Shown here: positions 53,467-62,031 of the stretch, piece by piece | How the letters are laid out: each line of letters starts with the position of its first letter | Numbering within the stretch: position 1 is the stretch's first letter | DNA from: Rhodanobacter sp. C01 | Lineage (GTDB): Bacteria > Pseudomonadota > Gammaproteobacteria > Xanthomonadales > Rhodanobacteraceae | Length of the DNA stretch: 64,000 nucleotides | Reading direction: 5' to 3' | Assembly (NCBI RefSeq): GCF_002001045.1 | Contig: NZ_MUNR01000006.1 | Coordinates: 62,001-126,000 of the forward strand | The notes under the pieces: model-generated | What the model was told of the DNA's origin: nothing | The model's database searches: none | The model's input: only the letters and a program-made list of their open reading frames with translations | Translations under genes and position numbers: made by a program

Positions 53467-54357
53467 ATGCTCAGACGTGATTTCCTGAAGACGGCCATGG
53501 CGACCGCCGTGCTGACGGCGGTTCTTCCCGTCAGCGCCAAGAACAAGAATACGCCTACGGATCCGATCGGGCACTTTGCCGACGTCAACGGCCAGCATGT
53601 TTTCTACACCGTGCATGGCGCCGGCAAGCCGCTCATCCTTCTCCACGGTGGCATCGATCCAGACAGCTTCGGCAGCAACCTGACCGAACTGGCCAAGGGC
53701 CGTAAGGTCATCGCCCCCCATCTCCAGGCCCATGGGCGCACGCCAGACACTGACAGGCCACTGCGCAGTGAAACAATGGCTGACGACATCGCGGCCCTGA
53801 TCGGCCACCTGAAGCTCGGCAAGGCCGATGTCATGGGCTACTCGCTGGGCTCCAGCGTCGCGCTGCAGGCCGCTATCCGCCATCCGGACGTGGTCGACCG
53901 GCTCGTGCTCGTGTCCGCGGCAATGAGGCAGGACGGCTTTTATCCGGAGGTGGTAACGGCCTTCAAACAGTTGCAGGCCAACGCTGCCACGTTGGGCTCT
54001 GGCGTCAAGGCATCGCCGCTAGGGGAGACCTATCCCGATGTCGATTGGACCAACCTCTTCAGGAAGGTGGGCGACATGACCGAACGCCCCTTCGACTGGA
54101 GCGCCGAGGTCGCGAAGCTGCACGCACGCACACTGCTGGTCTTTGCCGACGCTGACGCCATCCGGCCCGAACACATGGTCGAGTTCTGGAAGGCGTTGGG
54201 AGGCGGCCAACGCGATGCCGGAATCGGTGGCTCCCTGCGGCCCGCAAACGAGCTTGCAATCTTGCCGAATACCACCCACTACACGCTCCCCGTCGAGCCG
54301 ATGCTGCCGGCGATCGTCGAGCGCTTCCTCGACGCTGCATCGAAGGCAGTAGGTTAG
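53467..54357 (+). CDS. Alpha/beta hydrolase with twin-arginine-like signal
   Basis: The 296-residue protein begins MLRRDFLKTAMATAVL, an RRxFLK signal that suits Tat export. The hydrolase fold is visible in ILLHGG (oxyanion region), GYSLGSS with the nucleophilic serine, an acid candidate in FADADA and the histidine in NTTHYTLP. It lies downstream of the ArsR/SRPBCC pair by 78 bp and may be in the same unit. Substrate unknown. Confidence 0.85.
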   Translation: MLRRDFLKTAMATAVLTAVLPVSAKNKNTPTDPIGHFADVNGQHVFYTVHGAGKPLILLHGGIDPDSFGSNLTELAKGRKVIAPHLQAHGRTPDTDRPLRSETMADDIAALIGHLKLGKADVMGYSLGSSVALQAAIRHPDVVDRLVLVSAAMRQDGFYPEVVTAFKQLQANAATLGSGVKASPLGETYPDVDWTNLFRKVGDMTERPFDWSAEVAKLHARTLLVFADADAIRPEHMVEFWKALGGGQRDAGIGGSLRPANELAILPNTTHYTLPVEPMLPAIVERFLDAASKAVG

Positions 54358-54577
54358 CGGCCCGCGACGCGCTCATGGAGCTATCTGGGCGTGGGTCGGA
54401 GTGACCGGCGCCGGTGGGAAGTGAACATGCCCTCCAGCTCCCGCTAGTCGTCAATACCAGCGCCGAACACCGTTGACTGGTTGAATCCGCCGTCGATAGC
54501 AGTCATTCTTTGAGCTGAGGTAAGTATGCGCATTTCTAGTTTCTAGCGGTGAAACATGTTGCTGCCCTTTGCTCCAC

Positions 54578-55192
54578 TCAAGAGCGCGCACCGGGACATT
54601 CAGTCGACTGATGGTTCAGTCCTTCAGCCTCTTTCGCGAAACTCACAGAAACTGGCTTGCCGTTCTGCCACTTCACGCGCAGGACGTACAGCGAGTCGTA
54701 GTCATCGTCGGCCCAGACGGGCACCTGTTGCGCGTTGCCACCGGCAGTGGCAACCAGCTGCTGCACCGCCTGCCACGCCAGGTTGTGCTCCCACGCCACA
54801 TAGATCGTCGCCGAACTATAGGCAGGCTTGAGCAGCTCCTGTTCCAGTTGCGTGACCTGCCGCACTCCGAACGACGTGTTGACCGGCAGGCCCAGCCGGA
54901 TCGCGGTCGGCTCGATGGTGGCCAGTGGGCGGATGTAGTTGTATTCGATGCCCTTGTCCCGCGCAGTGGATCCCGGGTCGGGCGCATAGATCGCGGTGGG
55001 TGTGCCAAATTTGGCCTGCAGCACGTCTGGCAAAGCCAACGCGCGATTCAGGCCCTGGCAGTCGAGCTGGCCCAGTCCACGCGGTGGTTTTTCGCCGTGA
55101 CGCAGGAACACGATGGCCTGGTCGGCATGGGCTGCGGGCATCGGCATGGTGAACGCCAGGGCAGCGACCAGTGCAGCAAGCGACTTCGTCAT
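54578..55192 (-). CDS. Histidine phosphatase family protein (exported)
   Basis: The 204-residue protein begins at the ATG at 55192 with a signal peptide (MTKSLAALVAALAFTMPMPA). The phosphatase motif is FLRHGEKP (RHG), with the second histidine possibly in WEHNLAW. The domain is shorter than classical phytases. A non-enzymatic or sugar-phosphatase role cannot be decided. It follows the MipA gene by about 100 bp. Confidence 0.78.
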   Translation of the reverse strand: MTKSLAALVAALAFTMPMPAAHADQAIVFLRHGEKPPRGLGQLDCQGLNRALALPDVLQAKFGTPTAIYAPDPGSTARDKGIEYNYIRPLATIEPTAIRLGLPVNTSFGVRQVTQLEQELLKPAYSSATIYVAWEHNLAWQAVQQLVATAGGNAQQVPVWADDDYDSLYVLRVKWQNGKPVSVSFAKEAEGLNHQSTECPGARS

Positions 55193-55289
55193 ACCTTGAT
55201 CCTTGATCGGAAGGGACTTGAGCGAAGCGCGAGTGTATCGCCCTGAAGTCAGGGGCATCGTGGCCGCGCAGCAGCGGGCGCTCATTCCC

Positions 55290-56093
55290 TCAAAAGTGGT
55301 AGATGAACGCCACCGATTCGTTCAGCTGCGTACGCGAACCGAAGCGTGTCACCAGTGGACTGTCACCGGCATCGCCCAGCAGACGTTCCCAGGTCACGGC
55401 CAGCGCGAAACCGGTGTGCTTGCTGGTGGGTACGAACAGGTCGTATTCCAGCGAGGCTGACTGGCTGCCTGCGCCTGGTTGCCAGGCCGGTACGCTGAGT
55501 GCGTTGGCCTGGCTCGGGTTGATGCCGAAGAAGCGGTTCATGGCCTGTGCGTTCATGGCCTGCCAGTGCAGTTCCAAAGAGTGCTCAAGCAGCCACATCT
55601 TGGGAAGATCCCACTCGCCATAGAGGTCGAGATAGGCGCCGGCGCCGTAGGTGTCGTGGCTGAGGTTGGCTCCCACGTCGATCTGTTTGGTGAGCTGCCA
55701 TTCCAGGTAGCCTCCCAACGTGAGTCGTGGCGACAACGGGGCAATCTTGTCACGCAGCACGCCGAGATCGTCGCTGTCGCGGCCCCATTGGTAGTCGCCG
55801 TAGAGGCCACCGTGCAGCACCTGTCCAACGATCAGGTCGACCTGCAGGCCGTCCAGGGTGGACAGACTGATCCGGTTGGGGATCTCGATGTCGACGTATG
55901 GTATTGGCTGGTTGCGCGAGGTTGCCGCGCCGGGCCAACTCGGCAGATGTTCCATGCCGATGCCGCCGGCGAAGGTCGGCTGGTCATCGGTGTCGGCCAT
56001 GCAACCCTGGGTCCACAGCAGGCAGGCCAGCAGGCCGGCGGACAACAGGAGATGACGGAGTGGGGAGCTTGCAGGCCGGGGTATGCGGGTCAT
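55290..56093 (-). CDS. MipA/OmpV-type outer membrane protein
   Basis: The 267-residue protein has a signal sequence with a lipobox-like TQGC, and strand-rich mature sequence ending in AFIYHF. The GGIGMEHLPSWPGA and LGGYLEWQLT stretches fit MipA/OmpV family barrels (peptidoglycan-synthesis scaffold interaction or porin-like function). It is oriented with the phosphatase gene downstream. Confidence 0.78.
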   Translation of the reverse strand: MTRIPRPASSPLRHLLLSAGLLACLLWTQGCMADTDDQPTFAGGIGMEHLPSWPGAATSRNQPIPYVDIEIPNRISLSTLDGLQVDLIVGQVLHGGLYGDYQWGRDSDDLGVLRDKIAPLSPRLTLGGYLEWQLTKQIDVGANLSHDTYGAGAYLDLYGEWDLPKMWLLEHSLELHWQAMNAQAMNRFFGINPSQANALSVPAWQPGAGSQSASLEYDLFVPTSKHTGFALAVTWERLLGDAGDSPLVTRFGSRTQLNESVAFIYHF

Positions 56094-56234
56094 GGGGGCG
56101 GCAGCATAGAGGTTGTTGCCGCGATTTGCTGCGAATCGGCAGGTTCTGGCTCAGCATATGTTAGGGAAAGGGAAAGGGCGCCGAAAGACAGCCTGCCTAC
56201 CCTGCATGCCATCGCTGATTAGTGTGAGTTTCCG

Positions 56235-56936
56235 ATGTCCGTGTCTGGCTGGACCATCCTTTGTGATTTCGACGGCACCATTTCCGTCGAAGACGTGATC
56301 GACTCGCTGCTCGATCGTTTCGGCCGTCCCGGCTGGGAAGTGCTGGAGCAGGACTGGCGCGCCGGTCGTATCGGCTCACGCGAGTGCATGACCGGCCAGG
56401 TCGACCTGTTGCAGATGACCCGTGCCGAGCTCGACACGCATCTGGCCGGCTTATGGATCGATCACGCGTTCCCGGGTTTCGTGGCGAAGGCGCGCGAGCT
56501 GAACGTGCCGATCCGCATCGTCAGCGACGGTCTCGACTACGCGATCCACCAGATTCTCGGCCGTTATGGCCTCGACAAGCTGCCATTGGCGGCGAACCAC
56601 CTGTCGCCGGCGCAGCCGCCGAAGCAGTGGCAGCTGACCTCGCCGTTCCAGGCCGAGGGTTGCCGCAGTGGTACCTGCAAGTGCGCCTGTGTGGCGCAGG
56701 CCCGCGCGACCGGTGCGAAGACCTTGCTGATTGGTGACGGCGCTTCGGATTTCTGCGCTGCCGACCGCGTCGACTTCGTGTTTGCCAAGCATCGCCTGAT
56801 CGAGCATTGCCGCGCGACCGGCATCGACTACGTGCCCATCACCGGTTTCGAGGATGCGCTGGAATTCCTGCCCAAGCTGCTCGACGGCAGCCTGGCCAGC
56901 CATTGGCATCATGAGCATGCGCCCGCACTGGCCTGA
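56235..56936 (+). CDS. MtnX-like HAD phosphatase
   Basis: The 233-residue protein has the HAD motif CDFDGTIS at the start, IVSDGLDYAI in the middle and GDGASDFCAADRVD near the end, the design of MtnX/phosphoserine-phosphatase-like enzymes. A CRSGTCKCAC cluster (cysteines) within the cap region is typical of this group. It precedes a class III aminotransferase gene on the same strand. The natural substrate is unknown. Confidence 0.85.
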   Translation: MSVSGWTILCDFDGTISVEDVIDSLLDRFGRPGWEVLEQDWRAGRIGSRECMTGQVDLLQMTRAELDTHLAGLWIDHAFPGFVAKARELNVPIRIVSDGLDYAIHQILGRYGLDKLPLAANHLSPAQPPKQWQLTSPFQAEGCRSGTCKCACVAQARATGAKTLLIGDGASDFCAADRVDFVFAKHRLIEHCRATGIDYVPITGFEDALEFLPKLLDGSLASHWHHEHAPALA

Positions 56937-57012
56937 TCGCGCGGTATACGTTGCTTCTTTTTTCTGAATTTCCCTCTTTCTGAATCCCCCGAATCACTCC
57001 GGATCTTTCCCC

Positions 57013-58413
57013 ATGAAAATCGACAAGACCGCCGCCGGTTTCATCGACGACGCGCAGCTGCTCGCCGACGAGGCGAAGTACAGCTCGTTCGGTGACACCG
57101 TGCACTACGTGGATCCGCCGAAGATCTTCCGTCACGGTGAAGGCAGCTACATGTTCGACACCGCCGGCACGCCGTTCCTCGATCTGCAGATGTGGTATTC
57201 GGCGGTCAACTTCGGTTACGGCAACAAGCGCCTCAACGACGCGCTGAAAAAGCAGATCGACGTGCTGCCGCAGGTCGCAAGCCAGTACCTGCACCAGACC
57301 CGCATCGAGCTGGCCAAGACGATCGCGCTGGATGCGAAGAAGAAGTTCGGCCTGGATGGTCGCGTGCACTTCAACGTGGGTGGCGCGCAGGCGATCGAGG
57401 ATTCGCTGAAGATCGTGCGCAACGCCTGCAACGGCAAGAGCCTGATGTTCGCCTTCGAAGGTGGCTACCACGGACGTACGCTGGGTGCCTCGTCGATCAC
57501 GTCGAGCTACCGCTACCGCCGACGCTTCGGCCACTTCGGCGAGCGTGCGATGTTCCTGCCGTTCCCGTATCCGTTCCGTCGTCCGAAGGGCATGACGCCG
57601 GAAGAGTATTCCGACAGCTGCGTGCGCCAGTTCGAGCGCCTGTTCGAGACAGAGTACAACGGCGTGTGGGACCCCAAGACTGGCCAGTGCGAATACGCAG
57701 CGTTTTACGTCGAGCCGATCCAGGGTACCGGCGGTTACGTGTTGCCGCCGATGAATTTCTTCAAGGGCTTGAAGAAGGTCCTGGACAAGTACGGCATCCT
57801 GATGGTGTCCGACGAAATCCAGATGGGTTTCTGGCGCACAGGCAAGCTGTGGTCGATCGAGAACTTCGGCGTGACGCCGGACATCGTGGTGTTCGGCAAG
57901 GCGCTGACCAACGGCCTGAATCCGCTGTCCGGCCTGTGGGCGCGCGAAGAGCTGATCAACCCGACCGTGTTCCCGCCGGGCTCGACCCATTCCACCTTCA
58001 ATTCCAACCCGCTCGGCACCTCGCTGGGTCTGGAAGTGATCAAGATGGGCTACGAGCTGGATTACGAGACCACGGTGCCGAAGAAGGGCGCGCACTTCCT
58101 CGAAGGCTTGCGCGACCTGCAGAAGAAGCACAAGGAAATCGGCGATGTCGACGGCCTCGGTCTCGCGCTGCGCGCCGAGATCTGCACCGATGACGGCTTC
58201 ACGCCTAACAAGGCGCTGCTCGACAAGATGGTCGACATCGGCCTGGCCGGTGACCTCGAACACAACGGCAAGAAGATCGGCCTCGTGCTCGACGTGGGCG
58301 GCTGGTACAAGAACGTGATCACGTTCGCGCCATCGCTGGACATCACGCACGAGGAGATCGATCTGGCGATGTCGCTGCTGGACCAGCTGCTGACCAAAGC
58401 CAAGAAGGGCTGA
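57013..58413 (+). CDS. Class III PLP-dependent aminotransferase
   Basis: The 466-residue enzyme shows class III features: VHFNVGGAQAIEDSLKI, EGGYHGRTLGAS, EPIQGTGGYV, VSDEIQMGFWRTG and the PLP lysine in VVFGKALTNGLNP. Substrate unknown; it acts on an amino group of an amine or amino acid. It lies 76 bp behind the HAD phosphatase gene and ends in a terminator. Confidence 0.9.
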   Translation: MKIDKTAAGFIDDAQLLADEAKYSSFGDTVHYVDPPKIFRHGEGSYMFDTAGTPFLDLQMWYSAVNFGYGNKRLNDALKKQIDVLPQVASQYLHQTRIELAKTIALDAKKKFGLDGRVHFNVGGAQAIEDSLKIVRNACNGKSLMFAFEGGYHGRTLGASSITSSYRYRRRFGHFGERAMFLPFPYPFRRPKGMTPEEYSDSCVRQFERLFETEYNGVWDPKTGQCEYAAFYVEPIQGTGGYVLPPMNFFKGLKKVLDKYGILMVSDEIQMGFWRTGKLWSIENFGVTPDIVVFGKALTNGLNPLSGLWAREELINPTVFPPGSTHSTFNSNPLGTSLGLEVIKMGYELDYETTVPKKGAHFLEGLRDLQKKHKEIGDVDGLGLALRAEICTDDGFTPNKALLDKMVDIGLAGDLEHNGKKIGLVLDVGGWYKNVITFAPSLDITHEEIDLAMSLLDQLLTKAKKG

Positions 58414-58442
58414 GCTTGGCCGCGCGTGGATCATCACGCGCA

Positions 58443-58476
58443 AAAAGAACCCGGCGACTTGTCGCCGGGTTCTTTT
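58443..58476. terminator. Bidirectional terminator
   Basis: A 16-bp stem (AAAAGAACCCGGCGAC and complement) with a very short loop and a T-run on both sides separates the aminotransferase and ketoacyl-ACP synthase genes. Confidence 0.85.
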
Positions 58477-58514
58477 GTTTGTCGCAGGCTGAAATGCCGT
58501 TGCGGTGCGGGTCG

Positions 58515-59750
58515 TTACGGCGCGTGTTTGATTGCCAGTACCGCGTTGAGCCCGCCGAACGCGAACGAGTTGCTCAGCGCTGCGCGGACCGGCATCGGCC
58601 GGGCGACATTCGGCACGTAGTCCAGATCGCAGGCCGGATCGACCTTGTCCAGATTCGCCGTGGGCGGCACCACGCCGTCGCGCATGGCACCGATGACGGC
58701 AACCAGTTCCAGCGCACCGGATGCACCCAGTGCGTGACCGTGCATCGACTTGGTCGACGACACCGCAAGGCGATCGGCGTGTTCGCCGAATGCGAGGCGG
58801 ATTGCCTTGGTCTCGGTGGTGTCATTGGCCTGGGTACCAGTACCGTGGGCGTTGATGTAATCAACGTCCTGCGGGGCGAGACCCGCATCGGCCAGCGCCT
58901 GGCTCATCGCCGCGGAAGAGCCTTCCGCGCTAGGCATCACGATGTCGGTGGCATCGGCGGTCATGCCGAAGCCGGCCACCTCGGCAAGGATGGTGGCACC
59001 GCGTGCCTGCGCATGTTCCAGCAGTTCCAGCACAAAGATGGCGGCGCCTTCACCAAGCACGAGGCCGCGACGGTTCGCACTGAACGGGCGGCAGGTGTCG
59101 TCGGCCAGTACACGCATCGCTTCCCACGAGCGCAGGGCACCATAGGTCAGGCAGGCTTCGGTAGCACCGGTGATGGCCGCGTCAGCCATGCCGTAGCGGA
59201 TCATCTGCGCAGCCTGGATGATCGCGTGGTTGGCCGAAGCACAGGCACTGGCGACCGCAAACGTCGGTCCGCGCAGGCCGTAGGCAATGCTGATCTGGCT
59301 GGCCGAGGCATTCGTCATGACGCGCACGATCGTGAGCGGATGCGCGCGGTTGGAGTTCTCTGCGTACAGCCGTCGGCTCTGTTCGTCCTGGGTGGTTTCA
59401 CCGCCGACGCCGGTGCCGACCACGACAGCCGTGCGTACGCCGAGACCGTTCTGGCTGAAGTCCAGCCTGGATTGCGCGATCGCCTCGCGCGCTGCATGCA
59501 GCGCGAATTCCGAGGTGCGGTCGAGCATGATGAGGGTGCGTTCGTCGATATCCGCAGTCGGATCGAAACTCGCCGGCACCTGCGCGGCGATCTTCACGCG
59601 CAGGCGATCGGCGTCGGGATGTTGCAGCGGCCCAATGGCACTACGCCCTTCGCGCAGGCCTTGCCACAGCGCCTCGGCACCCACGCCAAGCGGGCTGATA
59701 GCACCCATGCCGGTGATCACCACGCGACGCATCGGATTGCCCTGCGTCAT
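58515..59750 (-). CDS. Beta-ketoacyl-ACP synthase (FabF/KAS II type)
   Basis: The 411-residue condensing enzyme starts at the ATG at 59750 (ATGA overlap with the ACP gene). Active residues are present: the nucleophile cysteine in VASACASANHAI, histidines in INAHGTGTQANDT and KSMHGHALGASG. It extends acyl chains on ACP. Pairing with its own ACP rather than fab genes suggests a secondary lipid pathway. It is not near fabD/fabG/fabH. Confidence 0.9.
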   Translation of the reverse strand: MTQGNPMRRVVITGMGAISPLGVGAEALWQGLREGRSAIGPLQHPDADRLRVKIAAQVPASFDPTADIDERTLIMLDRTSEFALHAAREAIAQSRLDFSQNGLGVRTAVVVGTGVGGETTQDEQSRRLYAENSNRAHPLTIVRVMTNASASQISIAYGLRGPTFAVASACASANHAIIQAAQMIRYGMADAAITGATEACLTYGALRSWEAMRVLADDTCRPFSANRRGLVLGEGAAIFVLELLEHAQARGATILAEVAGFGMTADATDIVMPSAEGSSAAMSQALADAGLAPQDVDYINAHGTGTQANDTTETKAIRLAFGEHADRLAVSSTKSMHGHALGASGALELVAVIGAMRDGVVPPTANLDKVDPACDLDYVPNVARPMPVRAALSNSFAFGGLNAVLAIKHAP

Positions 59751-60004
59751 TTCGCGGCCTTTTCGTCCAGCGCCTTCTGTACCGCGTCGATCAGGCTCTG
59801 CACGGTGTCGCTGTCGAAATTGGCACCTTGCTGGTCGGGGAAGGTAATGTCGAAATGTTCCTCGATGTCGAAGATCAGCTCGATCGCCTCCAGCGAGGCG
59901 ATGCCCAGATCCTTCAAGGTGGACTCGGGCTTGATGATCGCCACATCGATCTTGGCCTGCTTGGCGATGATGTCGAAAAGCTCTTGCTGGGTCGTATCGG
60001 TCAT
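59747..60004 (-). CDS. Acyl carrier protein
   Basis: This 85-residue protein has the ACP helical core with STLKDLGIASLEAIELIFD and EEHFDITFPDQ. The phosphopantetheine serine is in IASLEA; the usual D before S (DSL) is A here. The ATG at 60004 follows AGGAAC. Translated together with the condensing enzyme. Confidence 0.85.
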   Translation of the reverse strand: MTDTTQQELFDIIAKQAKIDVAIIKPESTLKDLGIASLEAIELIFDIEEHFDITFPDQQGANFDSDTVQSLIDAVQKALDEKAAK

Positions 60005-60069
60005 GGTCAGGTTCCTGGCTGTACACGACAATCTTACATACTCACCAGTCTAGGCAAGTTGGCTTACCC

Positions 60070-61140
60070 ATGCCTTTCATCTCCCAATTGGAGCCGGACG
60101 CACTACTGGCGCACTTCATGGCACAGCCACCGATCGGTTTCGGTGTCGAGCTGTCGCCGCAGGGCATGCCGGCTTTTGTGGCCCCCTTCGACCTGTTGAC
60201 CACCGCGGACGATGCGCTGCGCCGCCGCGTGACGCGTCTGCCGCTGTATCGCCTGTGGGGGCGCCTGCTGCGCTGGCGCACGCGTTTCGCCGGCACCACC
60301 GTGTCGGAATACGCACCGTTGCCGCCAAACGCGACGCCGCTCGCCCTCGCGCAAGGGCTCAAGGCGGCGTACGGGCGTGAATGCAAGCTGATGATCGTCA
60401 AGGACATCGCACAGGACTCGCCCTTGCTCGGCGATGCGGACAACGCGTATGCACGCGAATTCGCCGCTGCCTGTGAACGTGAAGGCTATGTATTGCTGGA
60501 GGGCCAGGCACTGGCGTGGGTACCGATCAACTTCGCCTCGGGCGACGAATACCTTTCGCGACTGTCATCCAGTCGGCGGAAGAATATCCGGCGCAAACTG
60601 CGCTCGCGCGCCGACCTCAAGGTCGAAGTGGTGAGCACGGGCGACCCACGCTTCCATGACGAGGCAACGCTGGCGGAGTTCTATGCGCTGTTCGACAACG
60701 TATACGCACAGAGCGAAATCCACTTCGATCGGCTGAGTGCGGCGTTCTTCCGCGATGTATTGCAGGATGCCGGCAGCCATGGCGTGGTCTTCATCTATCG
60801 CCATGCCGGGCAGATGATCGGCTGGAACCTCTGCTACGAGCACGGCGGCAAGCTGATCGACAAGTACGTCGGCTTCGCCTATCCGCAGGCACGCGAGCAC
60901 AACCTGTATTTCGTCAGCTGGATGCACAACCTCGACTACGCGCGGCAGCGCGGGCTGACCCACTATGTGGCCGGCTGGACCGATCCCGAGGTGAAATCCT
61001 TCCTCGGCGCCAGCATGACCTTCACGCGGCATGCGGTATATGCACGCAATCCGTTGCTGCGTGCCTTGCTGCGCAAGCTCGGCAGTCATTTTGAAAGCGA
61101 TCGCAGCTGGCAGGCGGCAACGGAGGCTACCGATGAATGA
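60070..61140 (+). CDS. GNAT/FemAB-like acyltransferase
   Basis: The 356-residue protein has a GNAT/FemAB-like C-terminal half, with SSSRRKNIRRKLRSR, FIYRHAGQMIGWNLCYEHGG and YFVSWMHNLDYARQRGLTHY. Such proteins transfer acyl or amino-acyl groups in peptidoglycan or lipid modification. It is divergent from the ACP gene by 65 bp and overlaps the following arginase-fold gene by 8 bp. Confidence 0.7.
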   Translation: MPFISQLEPDALLAHFMAQPPIGFGVELSPQGMPAFVAPFDLLTTADDALRRRVTRLPLYRLWGRLLRWRTRFAGTTVSEYAPLPPNATPLALAQGLKAAYGRECKLMIVKDIAQDSPLLGDADNAYAREFAAACEREGYVLLEGQALAWVPINFASGDEYLSRLSSSRRKNIRRKLRSRADLKVEVVSTGDPRFHDEATLAEFYALFDNVYAQSEIHFDRLSAAFFRDVLQDAGSHGVVFIYRHAGQMIGWNLCYEHGGKLIDKYVGFAYPQAREHNLYFVSWMHNLDYARQRGLTHYVAGWTDPEVKSFLGASMTFTRHAVYARNPLLRALLRKLGSHFESDRSWQAATEATDE

Positions 61141-62014
61141 TCTCGCAAACCGGCCCGTCGTACTCGATATCGACCGTTCGGTCGGGCCACTGCCCAATCG
61201 CCTGGTGCTGCCGCTGGAGCATTGGCAGGAGTCGATCCGCTTCGGCTGCTCGTTGGCGACCATGCGGCGATTCGGCACGATGCTCGATGAATTGCTGCCG
61301 GCCCGGTACGGCACCGTGTTCATGGGCAGCGGCGATTTCCACCACCTGAGCTGGCCGCTGATTGCACGCCTGCCGCAGGACACGCCATTCCAGGTCGTGG
61401 TGCTGGACAATCATCCGGACAACATGCGTTTTCCGTTTGGCGTGCACTGCGGTTCGTGGGTGCGCAAGGTGGCGATGCTGCCGCAGGTCAGTCACGTGCA
61501 TGTACTTGGCATCACCTCGGCCGACATCGGTGGCGGCCATGCGTGGGAGAACTACCTGACCCCACTGCGGCGCGGCAAGCTGAGCTACTGGAGTGTCGGT
61601 GTCGACACCGGCTGGGCGCGCCGGCTCGGCCTGACGCAGGCATTTCGCGGTTTCGATACGCCCGAGGCGATGGTCGATGCGTTCGTCGACCTGCAGCGCA
61701 CACAGACTGCGCCGAGCTACCTGTCGATCGACAAGGATGCGTTCTCGCCCGAAGTGGCGCACACCAACTGGGATCAGGGCCGGTTGCTGACGGGGCATGC
61801 ATTGAACTTGATCGGCAGCCTGCGCCACGGCCTGGTCGGCAGCGACATCAACGGCGAGGTTTCGCATTACCGTTATCTGAGCTGGTGGAAGCGTCGGTTG
61901 TCGGCGATGGACGAACAGCCCGAGATCGATCCGGCCCTGCTGACCGACTGGCAGGCGCAGCAGCATGCGTTGAACCTGCAGCTGCTGGCGGCGATTGCGG
62001 CGGTGTCTGGCTGA
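61133..62014 (+). CDS. Arginase-fold (ureohydrolase-like) protein
   Basis: The 293-residue protein starts at the ATG at 61133 (GGAGG upstream). Metal-site motifs of the arginase superfamily are recognisable but changed: GSGDFHHLSW (for GGDHS), LDNHPDNM (for DAHxD) and SIDKDAFSP (for SxDxDxxDP). It may hydrolyse a guanidine, amide or acyl-amine. Coupled to the acyltransferase gene by overlap. Confidence 0.68.
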   Translation: MNDLANRPVVLDIDRSVGPLPNRLVLPLEHWQESIRFGCSLATMRRFGTMLDELLPARYGTVFMGSGDFHHLSWPLIARLPQDTPFQVVVLDNHPDNMRFPFGVHCGSWVRKVAMLPQVSHVHVLGITSADIGGGHAWENYLTPLRRGKLSYWSVGVDTGWARRLGLTQAFRGFDTPEAMVDAFVDLQRTQTAPSYLSIDKDAFSPEVAHTNWDQGRLLTGHALNLIGSLRHGLVGSDINGEVSHYRYLSWWKRRLSAMDEQPEIDPALLTDWQAQQHALNLQLLAAIAAVSG

Positions 62015-62031
62015 GAGGTGCCTGGCCGAGA

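Noticed and set aside
56839-58443. 534-codon reverse frame opposite the class III aminotransferase
   Set aside because: Antisense shadow; the forward strand shows all aminotransferase motifs.
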